Shown: piece after piece, positions 14,237 through 20,746 of the stretch
Layout of the letters: the number at the start of each line of letters is the position of its first letter
Numbering within the stretch: position 1 is the first letter of the stretch
Source of the DNA: an uncultured Alistipes sp.
GTDB taxonomy: Bacteria > Bacteroidota > Bacteroidia > Bacteroidales > Rikenellaceae
Assembly: GCA_900769445.1 (NCBI GenBank)
Contig: CAAGGR010000011.1
Span: 1 to 20,746, forward strand
Length of the DNA: 20,746 bases
Direction: 5' to 3'
Notes under the pieces: model-generated
The model's input: only the letters and a program-made list of their open reading frames with translations
What the model was told of the DNA's origin: nothing
Database searches by the model: none
Translations under genes and position numbers: made by a program

Positions 14237-14356
14237 ATTAGAAGGCCGCAGATACAACGCTCGGCAAAAATAAAGTGAGGGGATAGTACTTAAAGTACAG
14301 CCCCTCATCTTTACTTTTTGTTAGCGGAAGTAGATGTCCGCCTTATAATTCAAAAT
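14227..14356 (+). repeat. Structured repeat unit 2c
   Basis: Arms 14230-14245 and 14341-14356 form 14 Watson-Crick pairs, one G.T pair (14236/14350) and the conserved G.A (14241/14345). Inside are AGATACAACGCTCGGC and GTTAGCGGAAGTAGATGT, shared with units 1b and 4. Between these lie stems AAAAA/TTTTT, AAAG/CTTT and GAGGGG/CCCCTC, different from 1b and 4 but still paired. The right arm ends 4 bp before the rpsA stop codon. Confidence 0.78.
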
Positions 14357-14359
14357 GGA

Positions 14360-16147
14360 TTACTTGTTCTCCATCTGAGCCTTCAACTCTGCCAAACCTG
14401 CGATATCGCCAAGGGTTGTCTTCTCAACCTGAGCGTTGATCTTCTTAACGCTTGCCTTAGCAGCATCTGCAGCAGCACGACGCTCTGCCTTCTCAGCAGC
14501 TACAGCCTCACGCTTAGCCTCCTCGAAGATACGGCTGTGTGAAAGAGTGATACGCTTAGTAGCCTTAGAGAACTCCAATACCTTGAAATCAGCAGCCTCG
14601 CCAACCTTCAAAGTAGCGCCATCCTCCTTAACTGCGTGGCGAGCTGGGCAGAAGCCCTCGATGTTCTCACCCAAAGATACTACAACACCCTTGTCGTTAG
14701 CCTCAGTAACAGTACCCTGGTGAACGCTGTCTACGCTAAACTGGCTCTCGAAACCGTTCCATGGGTTCTCCTCAAGCTGCTTATGACCGAGTGAAAGACG
14801 ACGGTTCTCCTTGTTAATCTCAAGAACTACAACCTCAAGCTCAGCACCTACCTGTGTGAACTCTGATGGGTGCTTAACCTTCTTAGTCCAAGAGAGGTCA
14901 GAGATGTGTACAAGACCCTCGATACCATCCTCGATCTCAACGAATACGCCGAAGTTAGAGAAGTTGCGTACACGTGCAGTGCACTTTGTACCTACAGGAT
15001 ACTTATTCTCGATCTCAGCCCATGGATCTGGAGTAAGCTGCTTGATACCCAAAGACATCTTGCGCTCCTCGCGATCAAGTGTAAGAAGAACAGCCTCGAT
15101 CTCATCACCTACCTTCATGAACTCCTGAGCTGAACGCAATGGCTGGCTCCAAGACATCTCAGATACGTGGATAAGACCCTCAACACCTGGTGCTACCTCT
15201 ACGAATGCACCGTAGTCAGTAACAACAACTACCTTACCCTTAATCTTATCACCTACGTTAAGCTCTGCGCTAAGAGCCTCCCATGGGTGAGCTGTAAGCT
15301 GCTTAAGACCGAGAGCGATACGCTTCTTAGTCTCATCGAAGTCAAGGATAACAACCTGAAGCTTCTCGTCCAAAGTAACAACCTCCTCTGGGTGGTTAAC
15401 ACGACCCCATGAAAGGTCTGTGATGTGGATAAGACCATCTACGCCACCAAGGTCGATGAATACACCGTAAGTAGTGATGTTCTTAACAGTACCCTCAAGG
15501 ATCTGACCCTTCTCAAGCTTAGACATGATAACCTGCTTCTGTGCCTCAAGCTCTGCCTCGATAAGAGCCTTGTGTGATACAACCACGTTGCGGAACTCCT
15601 GGTTGATCTTAACAACCTTGAACTCCATAGTCTTGTCTACATATACATCGTAGTCGCGGATAGGCTTAACGTCGATCTGTGAGCCTGGCAAGAATGCCTC
15701 GATGCCGAATACGTCGACAATCATACCGCCCTTAGTGCGACACTTAACATAACCCTTGATGATCTCGTCGTTGTTCAAAGCCTCGTTTACACGATCCCAG
15801 CTCTTGAGCTGACGAGCCTTCTTGTGTGAGAGTGCCAACTGACCACCCTTGTCCTCAACTGACTCAACGTAAACCTCTACCTTTTCGCCAACTGTCAACT
15901 CTGGGTTGTAGCGGAACTCTGTTGCTGCGATAAGACCCTCAGACTTGTAGCCGATGTTTACAGTAACCTCGCGCTTGTTGATCTCGGTAACAGTACCCTC
16001 AACAACCTCGCCTACTGCAACATTTGACATTGTGTTACCATAAGCCTCTGTGATAGCCTCCTTAGACTGGCCACCGTAAAGGTTAAGGTCGTTCTCAAAT
16101 GCGTTCCAGTCGAAATTCTCATTCGCTGCAAAATTCTTCTGCTCCAT
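14360..16147 (-). CDS. rpsA: 30S ribosomal protein S1
   Basis: A 595-residue RNA-binding ribosomal protein that helps the 30S subunit capture mRNA. Six S1 (OB-fold) domains can be read in order, opening VGEVVEGTVTEIN, NDEIIKGYVKCR, KGQILEGTVKNI, VGDKIKGKVVVV, VGTKCTARVRNF and VDSVHQGTVTEA. The first two diverge as in other S1 proteins; the middle ones carry GLIHISDLSW-like signatures. An Ala/Lys/Glu-rich helical tail follows (about 540-595). The ATG at 16147 (MEQKNFAANENFDW) is chosen over an upstream in-frame ATG at 16237, whose extension is basic and unlike S1. A TACCTTTG box at 16255-16248 suggests a leader of about 95 nt, where autoregulation could act. The stop codon lies 3 bp from repeat unit 2c. 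Confidence 0.94.
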   Translation of the reverse strand: MEQKNFAANENFDWNAFENDLNLYGGQSKEAITEAYGNTMSNVAVGEVVEGTVTEINKREVTVNIGYKSEGLIAATEFRYNPELTVGEKVEVYVESVEDKGGQLALSHKKARQLKSWDRVNEALNNDEIIKGYVKCRTKGGMIVDVFGIEAFLPGSQIDVKPIRDYDVYVDKTMEFKVVKINQEFRNVVVSHKALIEAELEAQKQVIMSKLEKGQILEGTVKNITTYGVFIDLGGVDGLIHITDLSWGRVNHPEEVVTLDEKLQVVILDFDETKKRIALGLKQLTAHPWEALSAELNVGDKIKGKVVVVTDYGAFVEVAPGVEGLIHVSEMSWSQPLRSAQEFMKVGDEIEAVLLTLDREERKMSLGIKQLTPDPWAEIENKYPVGTKCTARVRNFSNFGVFVEIEDGIEGLVHISDLSWTKKVKHPSEFTQVGAELEVVVLEINKENRRLSLGHKQLEENPWNGFESQFSVDSVHQGTVTEANDKGVVVSLGENIEGFCPARHAVKEDGATLKVGEAADFKVLEFSKATKRITLSHSRIFEEAKREAVAAEKAERRAAADAAKASVKKINAQVEKTTLGDIAGLAELKAQMENK

Positions 16148-16247
16148 AATGGAAATAGTTTTTGCGATACAATCGCTCGTTAAATTGTTAATAAATAATT
16201 CACCACCTCGCACGTCTCGCGTCATACGCGTACGCACAAAAGGCTCG

Positions 16248-16255
16248 CAAAGGTA
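16248..16255 (-). promoter_or_regulatory. Probable -7 element of rpsA promoter
   Basis: On the minus strand TACCTTTG matches TAnnTTTG exactly and equals the box of the two tRNA promoters. No good -33 TTTG is found 19-21 bp upstream. Confidence 0.5.
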
Positions 16256-16350
16256 GTAATTTTTTTCTAACTACCGACCATAACTCCAGATTTTTTCGCA
16301 CGAAACGCTAATTTTTCGTCTACGTGATAGATTTTATTTATAAAACTTTA

Positions 16351-16358
16351 TATCTTTG
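16351..16358 (+). promoter_or_regulatory. Probable -7 element of the 165-residue lipoprotein gene
   Basis: TATCTTTG matches TAnnTTTG. It is 37 bp before the ATG at 16396; the -33 element is not clear. Confidence 0.5.
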
Positions 16359-16395
16359 CACAAAGAGTTTATAACAAATATCAAAACTTAGAGTT

Positions 16396-16893
16396 ATGGG
16401 AAAGATTAAATACTTGATATGCACAGCAATAGCATTGGGCTTTGTAGCATGCTCAGATTTCGCCAACGACACAAAGGTTCTCAAGCGATTGGATAGCATC
16501 AAAAACACCGTGTGGTATAACTACAACACCGCCAATAAGGTCTACTATAATATTGAGTATGGCGATATTGAGGACGATGAAAATGCGGGATGGTGCAATG
16601 GTTCGATGAAGGGCTACGATAATGCCGAGAGAACCAACATTGTCGATAGCCTAACGCAGAACTTTATCTACACCTTTATCCCTGCGCAGACAGTAGATAA
16701 CCTCGAGGCCATTGTTCGTGTTGAGTTTGAGGATGGCAAGCTGTATGGTGGTGAGTTAATACCTAAGGGCGCGCTACAGATAAGCAATAAGGATGTCTAC
16801 ATCATCCAACTCTACGAGACAGATGACAAGTGGAATCCAATAGTAACCGAGGAGAACACCTTCCAATCAACAATTATGATGTGGAAAGAATAG
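16396..16893 (+). CDS. Small lipoprotein of unknown function
   Basis: A 165-residue predicted lipoprotein. The signal peptide ends in lipobox FVAC with Cys19 as the lipidation site. The mature part is acidic, rich in Asn, Asp and Tyr, and appears mainly beta-stranded (TVWYNYNTANKVYYNIEYGD, LEAIVRVEFEDGKLYGGELI). I do not recognise a family. It stands alone between divergent rpsA and the composite repeat at 16908, which starts about 15 bp after its stop, and has its own promoter-like box. The clear signal peptide and native-looking codon use make it a real gene. Confidence 0.8.
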   Translation: MGKIKYLICTAIALGFVACSDFANDTKVLKRLDSIKNTVWYNYNTANKVYYNIEYGDIEDDENAGWCNGSMKGYDNAERTNIVDSLTQNFIYTFIPAQTVDNLEAIVRVEFEDGKLYGGELIPKGALQISNKDVYIIQLYETDDKWNPIVTEENTFQSTIMMWKE

Positions 16894-16907
16894 CGAGGGA
16901 ACCATTA

Positions 16908-17128
16908 GGAATTAGTAGAGAGTAATTAGTAATTGGGCGTGGTCTTCGGGCTGCGCCCTTTGTTTTAAATGAAAACTGAGAACTGAAAAGTGTGGTGTCT
17001 GCGACGCGTGTTTATAATTACTGCGTCTAATACCAAAGGGCCGAAAGAGACCTAAAAGGGCCTAAAAGGTAAAATATAAAAAAGGCATAGCCTTTTAACA
17101 ACACAAACTTTCCCAAGTCCCACGACCC
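16908..17128 (+). repeat. Upstream modules of composite repeat (cluster 3)
   Basis: No gene is seen. The segment 16910-16932 is identical to 13817-13839. It is followed by a GGGCG...GCGCCC hairpin (about 16934-16959), a GGGCC...AAAAGGG segment (about 17038-17069) resembling the arms of the cluster 2 long hairpin, and AAAAGGC-ATA-GCCTTTT (17080-17096). The 32-bp CAGCGTAGC repeat is absent. The edge CACGACCC precedes the first unit. Confidence 0.55.
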
Positions 17129-17256
17129 AATTTCTTGCGAGAAGGGGTCAGATTTGGCTCTGACACGAAAAATGGCGGATGGGACATACTATGCGTATTT
17201 CCCATTCGCCAGTTTGACTGAAGAGTCGAAGATGTTGCCCCTTATCGCGAGAAATT
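17129..17256 (+). repeat. Structured repeat unit 3a
   Basis: Arms 17129-17147 and 17238-17256 pair across all 19 positions except the conserved G.A, with one T.G wobble. Compared with unit 2a, the base pair T-A at arm position 10 is replaced by C-G, and the adjacent C/C mismatch by G-C. The core GGCGGATGGGACATAC / GTATTTCCCATTCGCC is a subtype shared with 2a and has extra stem pairs. Confidence 0.78.
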
Positions 17257-17386
17257 ATTTCTTGGGAGAAGGGGTTAGATTTATTCTATCGCAAAAGAAG
17301 ATCCCCTCGGGATAGTACACATAGTACAGCCCGAGGGGTCTTACTTTTGGGATGGGACAAAGATGTGCCCCTTATCACAAGAAATT
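17253..17386 (+). repeat. Structured repeat unit 3b
   Basis: The left edge ATTTCTTGGGAGAAGGGG and right edge CCCCTTATCACAAGAAATT (17368-17386) border TTCTATC.G.CAAAAG paired with CTTTTG.G.GATGGGA (two U.G wobbles in + sense). An outer core stem (GATCCCCTC / GAGGGGTC) holds GGGATAGTAC / GTACAGCCC. The right arm overlaps the stop codon of the minus-strand lipoprotein gene (17385-17387). Confidence 0.75.
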
Positions 17387-20186
17387 ACAAAGCAGCACCA
17401 GTCCAGATATCAACCTCCTTGCTATTCTTAGGATTGATAGCAAATGGCTCGTGGAAATTACCATCCTCACCTACCCAAGTAACGTAGATGAAACTATTAT
17501 CCTCTTTACCGTATGGGAAGAAGTGGTATGCACCCTCGCGCTCCTCGCTCTTGTCAACCACCTCAAGGTAGCCGTCACCATCGAGATCCTCCCACTCAGT
17601 CCACTCACGAACATAGATACCAGACTCCTGCCACTCAGCGCTGATACCAGCCTCGCTCATAGTACCTGTATCGCAAGATGAGATTATCTCAACGATAAGC
17701 TTTTCTACAGTATTGACATTTGTACCAATCTCATCGTTTACGAAATTTGATGGCCACAAAGTAGCTACATATGCGCGTGTGTGAGGACCAGGGATAAACT
17801 CCCAAGAGAACATTGTGAAGAGGTTTGGATTGTGGTCGTACTCAAGAACCTTGATCGAAGGCTTACCTACCTCCCAATTCTCGTCTGTACGCTTTACAAC
17901 ATTACCAATATTTGCGATAGGCTCGAAGTAAATAGCCTGTGGCTGTGAGTATCCACCCTCAGCATCCACTGCCATAACTACAAGAGCGTACTCAACATTT
18001 GCCTCAAGGTTAGAGAGGCAGATATGATTATCTACAAGAGCATACTCCTCTGTAGATGTATCGCAGATGCGGCTGTCGCCCTCCATCTCAATCATAAACT
18101 CACCAGCCTTTGCCTTTGAGCCACCATAAACACTCTTCCACTCCTCGCTGTTAGTCTGAGCGCAAACGAATACATACTTCTCAGCGCCCTCGCAAGCTAC
18201 ATAGATACGAGTGTTATCAATCTTATAGTCTATAAGCTCTGCAGTAAGAGCAAGGTCGTTATAAACAAAGTCCTTAGTTGTATACTCCTTCTTAAGAATC
18301 TTACCATACTTACCATTAGCATCTACAGCAACAGCGAAGAGTGTAAGATTTGTACCTGGGGCAGCATTTGTGAACTCAACGTTAACAGGCTCTGTTGTAT
18401 ATGTCTTACCGCCCTCAGTTGTAAGCATCTTTATAATAGCTGCATCGGTAGTGTAGCCAGTTGCCATATATGAAGGCATAAGGTTGTAGTACATCGCAAT
18501 ATGATTACTGCTATCAAGAGTCATGCTTACAGATGTGTACTCTACAACAACATTGCTAACAGTAGTAGCGATAGAGCCACCAGTCTGGAACGCCTTTGTT
18601 GAGAATGTCCATGAATAGACATTGTCTACAAGCACATCTGGAAGAGCGCTCTCGCTGAGATACCATAGCACATATTCTGAGCCTGGGTCGAGCTGCATAC
18701 CAGAATCTACGAATGCTGCGATACCACCTCTATACGATTCTGTAGAGAATGCTGCGTAGAACGTCTCTGGGTACTCAGTGTAGTAAGCAGCAATAGCCTC
18801 TGCGTCGAACTCTGCAACAGGGCAAAGACCCAACATATAGTCGTGATCCTCATCATAGCCTGCAACTGAGAAGGTAGCCTCAAGATCGAAGAAGCCAGGC
18901 TGTGTGTTCTTCAAACTTGGAGCAACGTGCTTGTAATGTACTGCACAGATATCCTTCATCTCGATATATAGAGTGCTATCCTCAGCAGTATTTGGTGCTG
19001 CATACCAGAAATAGTACTCGCTACCACCCTTAGGAGTTATACCCAACTCTGAGTATGGAACATATAGCTCGGTTGTCTCCATAAATGCAAAGTCGTGTAT
19101 CTCTGTATGAGTTGTACCGTTAACATGCTCATTTGCATATGTCAAATAAGTTGCAAGGTTTGACTCATAAGCACTCTTGCTTATCAAGGCACCAACAATA
19201 TAGTCTACACCATAACCAACCTCGATGTAGAGACCCTCAGATGCGAAAACAACCTGTGCAGGGTTAGTTGTAACACGTAGTCTTGCAATCGCAGAAGAGC
19301 CATTGTTGAAGACAAACATAAGCTTTACAATATCAGATGATGAAGCCTTACCAGCAGCAATATCCTCAAATGTAGGCGCTGTTACAGTAAGAATCATACG
19401 CTCCTTCTTAGCATTGAAATCTGTCTCAAAGCCCCAACCATCAGGAGTCTGGATAATGTAGTCAACAGCATCCTGAACATCGATGTATATCTCGCCAGTA
19501 TTGCCATATGACACGAACATAGAGTCTGCAGCAAGAACAAGCTTACCATTCTGCATACCGACCTTCATTGTAGAACCATCAGAGAATGTTACAACGCAGT
19601 ATAGACCCAATGGATTGCCATCAGCATCGGTCTGCCAGTCAGAGTAAACAACCTCTACGTTAGAGATGATAGTATCTGTAATAGACTCTGTGTAACCTGT
19701 AAGTACCCAAGTGTTACCACCATCAAATGAGACCTCAATACCACCATTGTCATTAACTCGAGTCTCAGGAGCAAGGTCAGCCACTGGAATCATACGACCA
19801 TCAACATAGATTGCCTGAGCCTCACCCTTAACATTGTACATCGCCCAGTAACGAACGCCATCAATAGTCGTTGTGGTAATAACCTCGTCAAGACCACCAC
19901 CCTTAGGATATACTGTGATTGTCTTGCCATTAGAGAGGGTAATAAGCTGACTACCATCACTCTGCTGCACAACCTTACGAATTGCAAGATCGCCCTTCTC
20001 AAGACCATTTACGATAGAGAGAACATCCTCAAGGTCTGTGCGCAACTGCACGATCTCCTTCTTAATCTTCTTAATCTCGTTCCAAACTGCAGTATCGTCA
20101 TATGCACACGATACAGAGCCAGCAACGACCGCCATAATAACCACAGAGGTTACTATAGCCTTAATGTTAGTAAAAATCTGTCTCAT
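17385..20186 (-). CDS. Large surface lipoprotein with N-terminal coiled coil
   Basis: A 933-residue predicted lipoprotein. The signal peptide MRQIFTNIKAIVTSVVIMAV ends in GSVSC (Cys27). Residues about 33-65 form a short coiled coil (heptads in WNEIKKIKKEIVQLRTDLED), as in DUF4988-type Bacteroidota lipoproteins. The rest appears to be a string of Ig/fibronectin-like beta domains. Near the C-terminus DLDGDGYLEVVD (about 867-878) matches an EF-hand-like calcium loop. No catalytic domain is recognised; a role in surface binding or as an anchor for glycan use is possible. The ATG at 20186 is chosen because the signal peptide starts there; an in-frame ATG at 20264 adds a polar leader. Its 3' end lies inside repeat unit 3b. 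Confidence 0.82.
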   Translation of the reverse strand: MRQIFTNIKAIVTSVVIMAVVAGSVSCAYDDTAVWNEIKKIKKEIVQLRTDLEDVLSIVNGLEKGDLAIRKVVQQSDGSQLITLSNGKTITVYPKGGGLDEVITTTTIDGVRYWAMYNVKGEAQAIYVDGRMIPVADLAPETRVNDNGGIEVSFDGGNTWVLTGYTESITDTIISNVEVVYSDWQTDADGNPLGLYCVVTFSDGSTMKVGMQNGKLVLAADSMFVSYGNTGEIYIDVQDAVDYIIQTPDGWGFETDFNAKKERMILTVTAPTFEDIAAGKASSSDIVKLMFVFNNGSSAIARLRVTTNPAQVVFASEGLYIEVGYGVDYIVGALISKSAYESNLATYLTYANEHVNGTTHTEIHDFAFMETTELYVPYSELGITPKGGSEYYFWYAAPNTAEDSTLYIEMKDICAVHYKHVAPSLKNTQPGFFDLEATFSVAGYDEDHDYMLGLCPVAEFDAEAIAAYYTEYPETFYAAFSTESYRGGIAAFVDSGMQLDPGSEYVLWYLSESALPDVLVDNVYSWTFSTKAFQTGGSIATTVSNVVVEYTSVSMTLDSSNHIAMYYNLMPSYMATGYTTDAAIIKMLTTEGGKTYTTEPVNVEFTNAAPGTNLTLFAVAVDANGKYGKILKKEYTTKDFVYNDLALTAELIDYKIDNTRIYVACEGAEKYVFVCAQTNSEEWKSVYGGSKAKAGEFMIEMEGDSRICDTSTEEYALVDNHICLSNLEANVEYALVVMAVDAEGGYSQPQAIYFEPIANIGNVVKRTDENWEVGKPSIKVLEYDHNPNLFTMFSWEFIPGPHTRAYVATLWPSNFVNDEIGTNVNTVEKLIVEIISSCDTGTMSEAGISAEWQESGIYVREWTEWEDLDGDGYLEVVDKSEEREGAYHFFPYGKEDNSFIYVTWVGEDGNFHEPFAINPKNSKEVDIWTGAAL

Positions 20187-20252
20187 AATGTTTTGTTGTT
20201 TATAATGTTTGTTTCCTCTTTTTTCATTACTATAGTCATATACTATAGCGTA

Positions 20253-20260
20253 CAAATTTA
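20253..20260 (-). promoter_or_regulatory. Probable -7 element of the large lipoprotein gene
   Basis: On the minus strand TAAATTTG matches TAnnTTTG exactly. It is about 65 bp before the ATG at 20186. No clear -33 TTTG was found. Confidence 0.5.
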
Positions 20261-20399
20261 ACAAAATTTTCCGAAGATAAGAGTGTTTATTCCACTAAGA
20301 CTCAATTTTTTCTGCATATTATGCATAAAACCGACAACAAGATGCGAAGAAGAATGGAACTGTGAGATCTTTAAGGGCTATTAACGGCGGTTAGGAGTA

Positions 20400-20567
20400 A
20401 TTAAAGAAAATTAGTAGTGAGTAATGAGGAATTAGTAATAGTAAAAGGCGTTGCCTTATTAAGTTTAGGACGAGAGAGACTAAAAGACGAAAGAGACGAC
20501 AACGAAACATAGTATCACAATTAAAAATATAACTCTCTGTGTCCTTGTGTCTCTGCGTCTCTGTCGT
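20400..20567 (+). repeat. Upstream modules of composite repeat (cluster 4)
   Basis: No gene is seen. The ATTAGTA-rich segment (about 20408-20440) resembles 13817-13839, and AAGGC-GTT-GCCTT is at 20445-20457. The arm GGACGAGAGAGAC (20468-20480) pairs with GTCTCTGTCGTCC (20557-20569) at 12 of 13 positions. The order equals cluster 2, but the arm sequence is different. Confidence 0.55.
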
Positions 20568-20599
20568 CCTTCAGCGTAGCTGTCGCTTGGAACAAGCGA
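20568..20599. repeat. 32-bp repeat with TCGCTTG/CAAGCGA hairpin, copy 2
   Basis: Identical to 13921-13952 over all 32 bp, and in the same position relative to the structured unit that follows. Confidence 0.85.
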
Positions 20600-20623
20600 C
20601 ACAAAACAGCCCGGGTTGCACCC

Positions 20624-20746
20624 AATTTCTTGTCAGAAGGCTGCAGATACAACGCTCGGCGAATTTCGAGACGATGGGCTGTACTTGAGCGTACTGCCCA
20701 TTGGTGAGATAATTCGTTAGCGGAAGTAGATGTCTGCCTTATCACA
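20624..20746 (+). repeat. Structured repeat unit 4 (cut by window end)
   Basis: Left arm 20624-20640 (TTGTCAGAAGG) and the visible right arm 20737-20746 (CCTTATCACA) pair as in unit 2a. The inner motifs GCAGATACAACGCTCGGC and CGTTAGCGGAAGTAGATGTC equal those of units 1b and 2c. Between them CGAAT / ATTCG replaces AAAAA / TTTTT. The core is GGGCTGTAC / GTACTGCCC. By analogy a minus-strand stop codon is expected just beyond 20746. Confidence 0.7.

Noticed and set aside
13985..14356. Unit array as an integron attC array
   Set aside because: CAACG..GTTAGCG recalls attC core sites, but the core boxes are not at the ends, there are no cassettes between the units, and no integrase gene is visible.

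Overview
The window looks like chromosomal DNA of a member of the Bacteroidota, most likely a gut Bacteroidales (Rikenellaceae/Alistipes-like is possible, but the genus cannot be fixed from sequence alone). Three things point there: promoters of the TTTG-N19/20-TAnnTTTG type, weak or absent Shine-Dalgarno sequences, and protein types common in that phylum (DUF4369-thioredoxin lipoprotein, DUF1573 protein, BspA-like leucine-rich-repeat lipoprotein with a fimbrillin-like N-terminus, coiled-coil surface lipoprotein).

Layout. 1-663: dispersed palindromes and two structured repeat units ending on the stop codon of aspA. 660-2093 (-): aspA. 2292-5522 (+): tightly spaced row coaD, lpxD, ruvC and a TlpA-type thiol-disulfide lipoprotein, closed by an intrinsic terminator. 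5797-6841: tRNA-Arg(ACG) on +, tRNA-Val(TAC) and tRNA-Asn(GTT) on -, with about 450 bp of closely packed stem-loops between Arg and Val. 7048-10407 (+): DUF1573 protein, then the two subunits of an NfnAB-like NADPH:ferredoxin transhydrogenase/glutamate-synthase-like flavoenzyme. 10408-13694 (+): terminator, promoter, a leader of about 310 nt, a 41-codon small ORF and an 892-residue LRR lipoprotein. 13722-14356: composite repeat. 14360-16147 (-): rpsA. 16396-16893 (+): small lipoprotein. 16908-17386: composite repeat. 17385-20186 (-): 933-residue surface lipoprotein. About 20400 to the window end: a fourth composite repeat, cut by the edge.

The most unusual content is non-coding. Eight related units of about 125-135 bp occur in four intergenic clusters. 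In the fully visible, well-kept units the two ends pair with each other. Between copies the paired bases are exchanged while pairing is kept, and unpaired motifs stay constant (AGAAGG and AGAT on the left, AGAT and CCTTAT on the right). The G.T wobbles I found all lie in the sense that gives G.U on a + strand RNA. Three of the clusters end 9-13 bp from, or overlapping, the stop codon of a minus-strand gene. Upstream of the units three clusters carry further shared modules. This pattern fits an undescribed structured RNA or ssDNA-hairpin repeat family. A second candidate is the helix-packed region between tRNA-Arg and tRNA-Val, which includes a compact four-way-junction fold at 6313-6422.

All assignments come from reading the sequence; no database search or folding program was run.
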